A stretch of 64,000 nt of DNA from Acidobacteriota bacterium (GTDB taxonomy: Bacteria; Acidobacteriota; Blastocatellia; Pyrinomonadales; Pyrinomonadaceae): contig JAHBSI010000005.1 of NCBI GenBank assembly GCA_019639195.1, forward strand, positions 217,603 through 281,602, in the 5' to 3' direction. Under the pieces are notes generated by a model. It saw only the letters and a program-made list of their open reading frames with translations. It was not told the DNA's origin and made no database searches. Shown here in pieces: positions 56,167-64,000 of the stretch; the stretch's first letter is position 1, and every line of letters starts with the position of its first letter. A program made the translations under genes and the position numbers.

Positions 56167-59100
56167 CTAGACTGCGGCGGGGCAGTTGAAGTAGTACGGG
56201 CAACGCGGGCATTCGTATTCACCTACGATGGGATGGAAATGTCCCTCGGCGATGTTTTTCATAGCGTTTTCATACTTTTCATTACGCTGTCCGATCACCC
56301 TGTCGGTCATTGAAACGGCCTCGGCCGAATTGTCGCGAAGGTATAAGATCTCTACGAGCGAATCTCGTCCGTCCTTCAACTCGTTCGCGGCCCTGAGAAG
56401 TAACGCATAGAAGTGTTTATTTGCTTCGGACTTTGTAGGACGTCCCGTTTTGAATCGCTGAATGAGCAGAGGCCCTTTCTCCGGTAACTCAGAGAGGTCG
56501 AAGTCGAGCTTTATCTTGCCGCCAGCAAAATCTAATTCATGACCGGTCAGGATGGCAGCTTCCGACGAACGCATCCTTTCCACGGCGTTGCCGACCATGC
56601 GATCAGCCGAGGCTTCGTAGAGACCGGCCAGAAAGTGGTCCGTCGGACCTCGCTCTGCCCACTCACCTTGGAATGTTGAACGGACAAGCTCCTCGGTAAG
56701 TTCGGCACCGGAATCCCTTGCCTTTTTCAGGCGGTCGATCGTTTTGTAAACCGCCCGGTGGAACTTTTGATATGCCGTATCATCGCGCGTCGCGGGGAGG
56801 CTCAAGACAAATTGATAAAAATATTTAAGCGGACACTTCATATAAAGCTCTAACTGAGTTGCCCGGTACGGAAAGGGATTAGGCGGCTGAGGCATCTCGA
56901 CTCTGTCCACCACTTCGGCCTCGGGTTGGGTAACCCATGAGGCTTCTGTTGCCAAAGCGGTGGGAAGCGCACGGCCGATCTTTTCAAGAAACGCAGAGGC
57001 AGTGCTTTTCTTATTCGATTTTGTTGCCGGTCTTGATAAATACAGTTTCTCGCGAGCCCGTGACATAGCTACGAAAAACAGACATTCCTCTTCCTCATCG
57101 CGCCAGTTTGGATCTGACTCCGATAGAAGTCCGTCGGGAGGCGTGCACCGATCTCTGTTAACAGAATTCGGCATATTCCCCTTGTAGAGTCCAGGAAGGA
57201 ATACCGATTTGAACTCAAGACCTTTACTGGCGTGGATGGTCATGATTCGTACTGCGTCGATAGAGCTAGCCCACTCGTCTGGTTCACGAAGCAGTTTTTC
57301 ATCGCCAAAGATCTCCAGCCGGCGAACATATCGCAATAGCTCTCGCTTCGGGTCGGAGTCAGGCTCTGGTTCAGACGCAGCAAGCCGGCTATGCACAAAC
57401 TGAAGAAACTGGTAGATGGCAAGACGACGCTGCTGCCCCACTGGACTTTCGTCTCCCAGAAAGGGAACTAGATAGGAGCTGCGCTCAAAAAGATAACGCG
57501 TTAGACATTTCCAGGCCGATCGACCGTGCGTTAGGTCTTTAAGATGCGCTGCGATCAAGTTCAACCTCGTCCGTCCCTCGGTTGAGAGGCCGTCGATGTC
57601 ATCGATCTTTGTCAAAGCCTGAGGAAAGGGAATCGAACCTTCGCCGCACGCTTTAATAAGCACTCGCACGTCATCGAAAGGAACGTTGTATTCGGGAAAT
57701 CTCGCAACACGCACCAGCCCCGCTCCCTCTGGTCCGGCCGCAAGCGAGAGAAGGGATAAAAGGTCTCGTATTTCTGGGCGTTCGAACAGGTCGCCCATGT
57801 AAAGTACCGGCACCCCCGCATTTGCAATAACTCTTGCAACGCGAGCCATGCCGGTGTGGGTTCTGCAGATCACCGCCTGCTCCGAGTATCGGAAACCACG
57901 ACCGTGAAGAGCCGCAATTTCGTTTGCGATCCCCATCGCTTCGGCCTCAGGGTCGCTGGCAACATCAAATCGAACTGACGGTTCGTCCAAGTCTTCGTTA
58001 TGAATCTCCCATGCCTCGAAAGCTCTGCCGCTGGTCGCCCCCATTTGCGGAGCGAAGGACGAGAAAACGTTGACGATGCCCCGACGAGAACGGTAGTTCT
58101 TGCCGAGTGAGATGGGATCCCTTGCTATTGGGAAATCTTCATGAAATAGGCGAATGTTGGCCGTGGTCGCTCCTCGCCATCGGTGGATCGACTGCCTCAG
58201 GTCTCCGACCGCCCACAAGTTTCGTCCGTCTCCAACGACCTCCTTCAACAGCAGGCCACTTGCCCGGTTTACGTCCTGATATTCGTCGACGAGAACGTGT
58301 TGGTATCGTTTTCGAACCTCCCTCTGAACGTCGGGTTCCTTCAATAGAGCAATCGATTTACAGATAAGGTCAGCTAGATCGACGACCTTTATTTCCGCGA
58401 GTTTTTCCTCGTAGATCCGGTAAACTCGGGCGACCTCTTGGGCCTTCTCTGCTTTTTCGATTTCTTCGTCCGATGTGGCTAGATCGCGCTGCTTCGTTGC
58501 CAGTTCTAAATATTCCTCAGGCCCGACATTTTCATCCTTAGCGCGTGAGATCGCACGAGCGATATCCGGAAGAGACCTCGAAGGCTCCGGAAGATATTGA
58601 TAGTAATCGAGCTCAAGGTTGGGGAGGGAACGCTCCAGCAGAAAAATGGCTTCAACGGGATCAAGGATCTCAGGTTTTTCCGAAAGACCTAGTTTTGTTC
58701 CGTATTTTCGAAGGAGCTCCAGTCCGAACGAATGAAACGTCTCGATACTAAGCCTCCCCGCCGACTCTGGAGCGAACCGATGAAGTCTTGTACGCAATTC
58801 CTCAGCAGCTTTATTCGAGAATGTAAGAACAAGGATATTATCGGGACGCACGCCGGATGCGATAAGGTGTAATGCCCGCCCAACTAGCGTGCGCGTCTTT
58901 CCAGTTCCCGGACCTGCATCTACTAGCTGCGGTCCTTCTGCAGTGTGAGCTGCGGCTTTCTGTGAATCATTGAGCGTGAGATCGGTTTCTTCATCCTCTT
59001 CGACGAACCTATCGTGAATCGCGGGAGTAAGTAGTGCGTACGCCAATTGATGGCACACCATCTCTATACCCATGTCGCTTTGCTCGGCTATCTCTTCTGC

Positions 59101-59571
59101 GTTTAGGTTTTCTTCTGCGAACCATTTCTTCAAAACTTCACACGGCAAAAAGAATTCGCGGGCGAAGATGTTTGCTTCGGACTCGATCCGTTCCTGCGGT
59201 CCGTAGCCCTCAACGCGATGGACGCCAAATGGAATTCTGGCCTCCGATGCGGCAGGGTCAATAGCTGTTTCGGTGCATTCTCGTTCACCATGTCCGAGCA
59301 CTAGGTGCCCCATCTCATGGACCTGATAATAGGCCGCCAGCCACGTTTCAACGTCGTTCTGGAAGTAGATGGTTCCGTCCTCGAGACGAGCCAATGCTCC
59401 CTGAAGGGCCGGGTGCTCGGCAGGAAGTCCCTTCAACTCAAGGCCAAGAAAGTCTGCCGCCAGAGGGACTAGGTCGTTTGTGGTGCGATGATCTACCGAG
59501 AGCCCATTCGCATCACAGATCTGTTGTCGAAAGTCACGTGCGGCTCGCCTTATGTGTTCCCATTTGTTCAT
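56167..59571 (-). CDS. ImmA/IrrE peptidase - UvrD helicase - PD-(D/E)XK fusion
   Basis: 1134 residues with three units. Residues ~1-150 form an M78 (ImmA/IrrE-like) metallopeptidase: VHEMGHLVLGH (zinc HExxH at 85-89) and ANIFAREFFLP. Residues ~200-800 form a superfamily 1 helicase: AGPGTGKTRT (220-228), LVDEYQDVNRASG and MTIHASKGLEFKSVF. The C-terminus has an AddB/RecB-type nuclease scaffold with Fe-S cysteines (MKCPLKYFYQF, then ECPRCPYYFNCP). The usual D-Y-K catalytic motif reads IQRFKTGRP, with Arg where Asp is expected. Located between the sigma-like cassette and the ubiquitin-like operon. Confidence 0.83.
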   Translation of the reverse strand: MNKWEHIRRAARDFRQQICDANGLSVDHRTTNDLVPLAADFLGLELKGLPAEHPALQGALARLEDGTIYFQNDVETWLAAYYQVHEMGHLVLGHGERECTETAIDPAASEARIPFGVHRVEGYGPQERIESEANIFAREFFLPCEVLKKWFAEENLNAEEIAEQSDMGIEMVCHQLAYALLTPAIHDRFVEEDEETDLTLNDSQKAAAHTAEGPQLVDAGPGTGKTRTLVGRALHLIASGVRPDNILVLTFSNKAAEELRTRLHRFAPESAGRLSIETFHSFGLELLRKYGTKLGLSEKPEILDPVEAIFLLERSLPNLELDYYQYLPEPSRSLPDIARAISRAKDENVGPEEYLELATKQRDLATSDEEIEKAEKAQEVARVYRIYEEKLAEIKVVDLADLICKSIALLKEPDVQREVRKRYQHVLVDEYQDVNRASGLLLKEVVGDGRNLWAVGDLRQSIHRWRGATTANIRLFHEDFPIARDPISLGKNYRSRRGIVNVFSSFAPQMGATSGRAFEAWEIHNEDLDEPSVRFDVASDPEAEAMGIANEIAALHGRGFRYSEQAVICRTHTGMARVARVIANAGVPVLYMGDLFERPEIRDLLSLLSLAAGPEGAGLVRVARFPEYNVPFDDVRVLIKACGEGSIPFPQALTKIDDIDGLSTEGRTRLNLIAAHLKDLTHGRSAWKCLTRYLFERSSYLVPFLGDESPVGQQRRLAIYQFLQFVHSRLAASEPEPDSDPKRELLRYVRRLEIFGDEKLLREPDEWASSIDAVRIMTIHASKGLEFKSVFLPGLYKGNMPNSVNRDRCTPPDGLLSESDPNWRDEEEECLFFVAMSRAREKLYLSRPATKSNKKSTASAFLEKIGRALPTALATEASWVTQPEAEVVDRVEMPQPPNPFPYRATQLELYMKCPLKYFYQFVLSLPATRDDTAYQKFHRAVYKTIDRLKKARDSGAELTEELVRSTFQGEWAERGPTDHFLAGLYEASADRMVGNAVERMRSSEAAILTGHELDFAGGKIKLDFDLSELPEKGPLLIQRFKTGRPTKSEANKHFYALLLRAANELKDGRDSLVEILYLRDNSAEAVSMTDRVIGQRNEKYENAMKNIAEGHFHPIVGEYECPRCPYYFNCPAAV

Positions 59572-59610
59572 ATGATCGAGTTAGTCAGAGATCGGAGGCA
59601 ATTTGCGGAG

Positions 59611-60249
59611 TTATTCCTTCTCGATCGTCGGAAAGGCGATCCAATAATCCTTATCGTCAGGGGACAGATCCGGATCGTGCTTCACCAGATCAGCAAATTC
59701 TGATTGAACTGGAAATGTTGGGGCCGAGTCAGCCTTATAAAATCCTCCACTTGGAATCGGCTTAAGTGATAAGTAAGAAAATGTTGTCTCGAAATTCGTT
59801 TCCAAGATTCCCGAAAGCTTTTCGAAAAGTAGCCTGGGAATGGACTCGGGCCGAACCTTTCGTTTGTCCAAAAGTTTCAGGATCAGCGGCGAAAGTCTAA
59901 GAGACTCCGCCGCGGTTTCGTACGTAGCATTCCTTTCCGTGAGACGTTCGCGCAGGCTGTTGAAGTGAAGAGCTTCTTTTTCAGCGGTCGCGTTCATTTG
60001 GGTGCGTCGCTCATGCAGCAGGTTCTGCACCAGGCTAATTGACTTGAGAGTCCGCAATTCTTCTTCTTCCGGGGTCATTTTCGCGTCAGGTAGATGGCGG
60101 AACATACGGGCCAATCCGGCATGTTCATAAAGGGCCTCGGTTAGTTCGGGATATTCTCTGACGTATTGTTCTAAGGCTTTATCACCCTTTGCCCTAAAAT
60201 CTGTGGAGAATTCGTTAAGTATGTCGTCCATTTCACTCTTCTTTTTCAT
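59611..60249 (-). CDS. Protein of unknown function, cassette partner of the sigma-like factor
   Basis: A 212-residue, mostly helical and charged protein (MDDILNEFSTDFRAKGDKAL; LSPLILKLLDKRKVRPESIP) with no membrane segment. The N-terminal part resembles the helical sensing domain of small regulators, and the middle has a possible HTH. It starts three bases after the sigma-like gene and ends 39 bases before the helicase fusion, so the three are likely one transcript. An anti-sigma role is possible but not shown. Confidence 0.6.
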   Translation of the reverse strand: MKKKSEMDDILNEFSTDFRAKGDKALEQYVREYPELTEALYEHAGLARMFRHLPDAKMTPEEEELRTLKSISLVQNLLHERRTQMNATAEKEALHFNSLRERLTERNATYETAAESLRLSPLILKLLDKRKVRPESIPRLLFEKLSGILETNFETTFSYLSLKPIPSGGFYKADSAPTFPVQSEFADLVKHDPDLSPDDKDYWIAFPTIEKE

Positions 60250-60252
60250 GGT

Positions 60253-61050
60253 TTAGGTCCCCCTTTGGTCCCTCCAGGTTTTGATCTTTTTATCGGCACT
60301 GACAAGCCAATTTCGAATAGTACGGGGGCTCACGCCGAAATAAGTACTGATCGTAGGAATTTGGGTATCAGCATTTTCTATTTCCCACTCCCAAAGATGC
60401 CGCATCACGTACGCTTCCCGTTCATTGTCCTTTAGGACTCTTAATGCCTTATCAATGAATAGCCCGTACTCCTCCGGTCGGAGATCACTTGGCCGGAAGT
60501 CGCGAACTTCCGGATCGGCTGCATCTTCGTCGCCACCCTTGTCTTCCCTCGTCAGGCTGTCAGTAATCTGAGATTGAGTGTGCTCCTTCCAACATTTTCG
60601 GATGCTGTCGACAGCTTTTTTTCCCAGCCAGTCGCCAAAACTGACTTGAGCATAATCAGCCCGATCGGTCGAAAGGTCAACGATGTCTGCAAAAACACGT
60701 ACCACGATCTCACTGTGACAATCTTCGCGGAGATTCGGTGAAAGAATGCTTACCTTCCCAGCAATCATACGCGTAAGCCGACCCACCAAAGCCGTTGAAA
60801 GGTGATTGACCGAGTCGTCATCGCCGAGGTCAAGCGAACGTCGTATTAGGTAAACGATTGCCTCCGGTTTTATGAAACCATCCGCCTGGTAATTTCTCAC
60901 AGAAAGACGCTGATCTAGAGCCGCAGCGTCTATCCCTAGAACTTCTTTTATCTGGTCCTCAACCTCAGGACGCCGTTTCAGCACCCCAGCTTTTGTGGTG
61001 CGTGTTAGTGGTTTAACTTCATTGTCTTGTATCACTTTCAAATTCCTCAT
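60253..61050 (-). CDS. Sigma-70-like/HTH regulatory protein
   Basis: A C-terminal region typical of sigma region 4: VLKDNEREAYVMRHLWEWEI followed by ISTYFGVSPRTIRNWLVSAD. An N-terminal region-2-like helical segment (TALVGRLTRMIAGKV, REDCHSEIVVRVFADIVD) precedes it. ATG 61050 is supported by AGGTGA five bases upstream; the earlier ATG 61074 would put this site inside the gene. Divergent from the XRE repressor. Likely regulator of the downstream cassette. Confidence 0.62.
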   Translation of the reverse strand: MRNLKVIQDNEVKPLTRTTKAGVLKRRPEVEDQIKEVLGIDAAALDQRLSVRNYQADGFIKPEAIVYLIRRSLDLGDDDSVNHLSTALVGRLTRMIAGKVSILSPNLREDCHSEIVVRVFADIVDLSTDRADYAQVSFGDWLGKKAVDSIRKCWKEHTQSQITDSLTREDKGGDEDAADPEVRDFRPSDLRPEEYGLFIDKALRVLKDNEREAYVMRHLWEWEIENADTQIPTISTYFGVSPRTIRNWLVSADKKIKTWRDQRGT

Positions 61051-61209
61051 CAAGTCACCTGAAAAAAACCGCATTCACCTATTACAATCGTTGCAAGATG
61101 CGGCAACCGGAAACTAAAACTTTCAAAGCAGCGATATTTTTTCCTTTACTGAAATCTTCCCATCTTGATCCAAACCTTCTTTCCTGTTGCTGTGATTAGC
61201 TTTTCCACA

Positions 61210-61286
61210 TTGCACATTTTCCGCAGCTTCGCTAACATGGACATGGACTGTCCATCACTATACTTGAATGGATGTGGACTGTCAAC
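61210..61286 (+). promoter_or_regulatory. XRE promoter and operators
   Basis: TTGCAC (61210-61215), a 17-base spacer and TAACAT (61233-61238). The perfect inverted repeat ATGGAC-T-GTCCAT (61243-61255) covers the predicted start; a related copy GTGGACTGTCAAC lies at 61274-61286, centres 31 bases apart. This is the pattern expected for two repressor-binding sites. Confidence 0.6.
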
Positions 61287-61306
61287 CTCAACAAATTCTT
61301 TACACC

Positions 61307-61690
61307 ATGAGTTTCGGAAAAACATTACAAACAATTCGGAGGAGAAAAGGCAAGACTCAGCGCGAAGTAGCTAATCTAATATCCATGGACTACAGCTACT
61401 ACTCTAAACTTGAAAATGATCGACTTGATTCAAAACCAACACGCGAAACCATCGATAAGATTTCGGTCGCTCTCCAATGCAACGACGAGGAAAAAAATGA
61501 ATTGTTGCTTTCTGCAGGAAGAACGACAGATGAATTTGAAAAGGTCGCAAAAGTCGTAAGCCAAGATCCCGAGAAAAGCGGATCGTTCAATAGGTTGTTC
61601 AAGGCGGCTCTTGATCTAACGCCGGATAAACTTGAAGAAATGGTTAAAGGCGTGGAGGAAGAGGTTCGGAGAATAAAGGCCGGTGAGTAA
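61307..61690 (+). CDS. XRE-family repressor
   Basis: HTH domain at the N-terminus (SFGKTLQTIRRRKGKTQREV, then MDYSYYSKLENDRLDSKPTR), followed by a helical C-terminal region (LDLTPDKLEEMVKGVEEEVR). Downstream on the same strand is an ImmA-type protease that could cleave it, as in mobile-element repressor/antirepressor pairs. ATG 61307 was chosen as the start of the HTH-containing frame; a longer start at 61268 has no ribosome site. Confidence 0.82.
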   Translation: MSFGKTLQTIRRRKGKTQREVANLISMDYSYYSKLENDRLDSKPTRETIDKISVALQCNDEEKNELLLSAGRTTDEFEKVAKVVSQDPEKSGSFNRLFKAALDLTPDKLEEMVKGVEEEVRRIKAGE

Positions 61691-61714
61691 CATGCGATCG
61701 TCCAGAGGGTTAAA

Positions 61715-62515
61715 ATGCTGTCTCACAATATTCACATTCCGCGTCCATCGCCTTATATCAGACTTCAAGAGGTGGATGTGATCGCTCAAGAATTCAGCCA
61801 TGCTTACCGAGAGCATCATGGCATGGATAGTCTGCCTGTAGATATTGAGCGGTTGCTTGATTGGCTTGAGATTTCCTATTACTGGGACAACCTCGAGGAG
61901 ACCGAAGGAGCTACCTGTTTTGCGCGGATCGGCGTAGGCCAAGGGGCAGCTATCGAGATTAACGAATATCATAAGGATCTCTTTGAAAAGCGCCCTGAGG
62001 TATTTCGGATCTGTCTGGGACATGAGGCCGGCCATCTCATCTTAAATCACCCGGCCTGTTTTTCGACGACGTACGCCCCAACACTCTTTAAAGGTGACGA
62101 TGTTTGTCGATTTTTGCATAAGGATTCTTGGAGTCAGTACGGACTGACAAGTGATGAGGTAAGAGAACGAATCTCTGCGACAAAAGCGGCCAAGGAAAAG
62201 CTCGTTAAGAATGCGGTTATGAGTCGCGCCGCTTACGAGGCTGTGCAGGCAATAGATGACAAATGTGAGCCTGATTGGATGTTCTGGCAAGCGGAACACT
62301 TCGCTCGTTGCATCGCTATACCAAGCGAAAAACTCTATAGTCTTATTGAACGCGATCCACTTTCCGCAGGATGGGGAAGAATATATGAACTAGCAAAAGT
62401 ATTCGAAGTACCGCCTAGCTCGATGACCAAGAGACTTGAAAAGTTAAAACTTATTGAAATGGATTCGGGCGGAAAACCTGTTCCGGTCGTTAGTATGCAA
62501 AGATCTCTATTTTGA
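61715..62515 (+). CDS. ImmA/IrrE-type metallopeptidase
   Basis: M78 peptidase: the zinc motif HEAGHLILNHP (HExxH) and the third-ligand region MFWQAEHFARCIAIP are present. The C-terminus has an HTH-like tail (WGRIYELAKVFEVPPSSMTK). It is 24 bases from the XRE gene, with AGAGGG upstream. ImmA proteases cleave XRE repressors on DNA damage or similar signals, allowing excision genes to be expressed. Confidence 0.85.
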   Translation: MLSHNIHIPRPSPYIRLQEVDVIAQEFSHAYREHHGMDSLPVDIERLLDWLEISYYWDNLEETEGATCFARIGVGQGAAIEINEYHKDLFEKRPEVFRICLGHEAGHLILNHPACFSTTYAPTLFKGDDVCRFLHKDSWSQYGLTSDEVRERISATKAAKEKLVKNAVMSRAAYEAVQAIDDKCEPDWMFWQAEHFARCIAIPSEKLYSLIERDPLSAGWGRIYELAKVFEVPPSSMTKRLEKLKLIEMDSGGKPVPVVSMQRSLF

Positions 62516-62739
62516 AGGTCTGAATGACTATTTACGGTGAAGCCTTGATAGATAGTCTCCTGTAAGAATATTTTTTTTATATAAACAATTAGGCGTGAGG
62601 TTGAAAATTTCGCTTCGTTACTGAGGAGGTCGAGCCTTCGATGCCTTGTGCGATTCTTGGTGAGCGTGGATCTGGTTTGCGCCACCTCAGTGAATACTTG
62701 AGCTTAGTACGGACGGCGGGAAACAGCCACGTCTAGCAA

Positions 62740-64000
62740 TTACCGGAAGTCACCCAGTAACGTAAACGATGCCCAGTAGAAGGGTTCGTGAAAGCCCGCT
62801 GATTTGTTCTGTATTAATGAAATGGCTGCCCTCTGAAGTGCCGAGGCCGTTGACTGTCCACTTAGAAACTCTCTATAAAAGGCGACCGTAAGATCTTGTG
62901 TCGCTCTGTCACTAGCTTCCCACTGCGACGAGATTACTGATGAACTTCCCGAGCCTAGCAAAGCCCATGGGAGGCTGATCAAACCTTCGCCGTTGTGGAC
63001 CTTACTGGTGTCACATGATGCGAGAAATGCCAAGTTGTTAGGTTTGAGACGGACAGAAAGAAGATCATTTACGCTTAACCTACCCGAGTCCTCAACGTTC
63101 TGCTGAAAGGCAAGAAAAGAAGATAGAGGATTTTCGCTATCGAGTTGGGCGTGCATGGAGAAATGAAGGATATCCGTTTCCGCTGCAGATTTGAGGAAAT
63201 CCGATTTGGCGGCATTCAGCCGAGGTGAGATTCCGAATAACTTTCCAATACTCATCGCCTCGCTGTTTACATATGCTAGTTTCTGACGGTTGAAAGTGTC
63301 ATTTGCAAAGATCTGGATAGTCTGTCTACGGGGCGACGCGGATGAAAGCTGTTGCTTTACCAAATAAACTGATGGTGAATACGAAATCGTCTTCGTCTCG
63401 ATCAAGTATTTATTACCGTCTGGGCTTAGGGCATGGAATGGTATTCTCCACAAAAGCTTGTCGGGGACGATTACTATGTGATTTGAGTTCAGGTCCAGAG
63501 GTTTCAGCAATAAGTCGTAGATTTTCTTCCCATCTATTTTGAAGAAAATGCGATCCTTTATTTTAGTTTGAGTTTCTGAGGCGAGCTTCACGCCCCGCTC
63601 TTCGTTGACGGTAAGTTTAACGGCACGCAACGGCTTTGCTGATTCAAGAACAAATGCGAGTAATTGACCAGACGGGGTGAATTCGTAGGAAACGACCGCC
63701 ACGTCTTCTGGAAGTTTCAAATCCTTTACAGAAAAATCCGGAGTGTGCGTGTTCCGAGTCAGCTTATTGTCCACAACGCTGTTTTCCAGCTTGGCTAAAT
63801 CCTTCTCATTTGCTTTTCCTTCGATGTAGTTGCGAGAGGTCGTGAGCAGTTCGTTTCGGACTGCCTCGGACAGATCAGGTCGGGGCTTCAACACTGATCC
63901 TTGGATCCTGTCTCTTAGCAGATTTGCTTTGAGTAGTTCGGAGTATTCAAAGGCCTTCGTGGGATTGCCGGTTACCTCAATCTCACTGAGTAGCCGATAC
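62740..64000 (-). CDS. CHAT-domain (caspase-like) protein, partial
   Basis: The frame is open from a TAA/TAG-type stop at 62740 through the right edge; the segment beyond GTG 63894 continues without a stop (SELLKANLLRDRIQG), so the start lies outside. The CHAT domain has His in DILHFSMHAQLD and Cys in LAFLASCDTSKVHNGEG, followed by GASSVISSQW-type SSSVISSQWEASD. CHAT proteases act in programmed cell death or phage defence (for example Craspase). The N-terminal part here resembles the TPR region usual for this class. Confidence 0.82.
   Translation of the reverse strand, partial: YRLLSEIEVTGNPTKAFEYSELLKANLLRDRIQGSVLKPRPDLSEAVRNELLTTSRNYIEGKANEKDLAKLENSVVDNKLTRNTHTPDFSVKDLKLPEDVAVVSYEFTPSGQLLAFVLESAKPLRAVKLTVNEERGVKLASETQTKIKDRIFFKIDGKKIYDLLLKPLDLNSNHIVIVPDKLLWRIPFHALSPDGNKYLIETKTISYSPSVYLVKQQLSSASPRRQTIQIFANDTFNRQKLAYVNSEAMSIGKLFGISPRLNAAKSDFLKSAAETDILHFSMHAQLDSENPLSSFLAFQQNVEDSGRLSVNDLLSVRLKPNNLAFLASCDTSKVHNGEGLISLPWALLGSGSSSVISSQWEASDRATQDLTVAFYREFLSGQSTASALQRAAISLIQNKSAGFHEPFYWASFTLLGDFR

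Noticed and set aside
50930..64000. A right attachment repeat for the island inside the window
   Set aside because: No second copy of the tRNA-Pro 3' end was noticed; the element most likely continues past the edge.

Overview
The window looks like a chromosomal segment of an Acidobacteriota, probably a Blastocatellia/Pyrinomonas relative. The reasons are: a Gram-negative envelope (lptD, lpxB, lpxD, TonB-dependent receptor, DsbD), bacillithiol synthesis (bshC), large secreted beta-propeller proteins, a secreted protein whose C-terminus resembles the Solibacter-type TIGR03437 domain, and many GTG/TTG starts. This placement is inferred from gene content, not from a marker tree.

Layout. 1-12 kb: a TPR protein cut by the left edge, larE, glutamate dehydrogenase, a large outer-membrane protein, a BNR/Asp-box propeller, and the overlapping bshC-mutL pair. 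11.7-12.8 kb: pheA, preceded by a Phe-rich leader peptide and a terminator, i.e. a textbook transcription attenuator. 12.8-18.4 kb (minus): biotin carboxyl carrier protein, CorC-like CBS protein, zwf, ybeY, a VapBC pair and phoH. 18.5-24 kb: atpD-atpC, then a heme oxygenase and TonB receptor behind a promoter carrying a Fur-like box. 24-30.6 kb: yraN, a B12-dependent acyl-CoA mutase whose active-site residues resemble isobutyryl-CoA mutase, a lipoprotein, lptD and ilvE. 30.9-37 kb: PD40/TIGR03437-like secreted protein, lpxB, lpxD, a STAS protein and an EamA transporter. 37-41 kb (minus): pyruvate dehydrogenase operon pdhA-pdhB-[GIY-YIG-like]-pdhC. 41-50.7 kb: dsbD-cdo facing cysS, a TonB-like protein sharing a domain with the outer-membrane protein, an HNH protein, thiL, a MerR regulator and a phosphoethanolamine-transferase-like membrane enzyme.

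From 50.9 kb to the right edge lies an integrative element inserted at a tRNA-Pro(GGG) gene. After the tRNA come an excisionase-like gene and a tyrosine integrase, then a minus-strand cassette with a complete eukaryote-like ubiquitin system: a two-domain ubiquitin-like protein ending in Gly-Gly-Val, an E2-like protein, a JAMM peptidase and a ThiF/E1 enzyme, followed by an HNH protein with a glycine-zipper membrane segment. Upstream on the same strand are a sigma-like factor, an unknown protein and a giant ImmA/IrrE peptidase-UvrD helicase-PD-(D/E)XK fusion. A divergent XRE repressor/ImmA protease pair has its own operators, and a CHAT (caspase-like) protein runs off the right edge. Together these suggest a mobile defence island whose core is a Bil-type ubiquitin-like conjugation system. 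The second attachment site is not in the window.

The three observations most worth following up are the ubiquitin-like operon with its neighbours, the pheA attenuator, and the Phe/Gln active-site signature of the acyl-CoA mutase.
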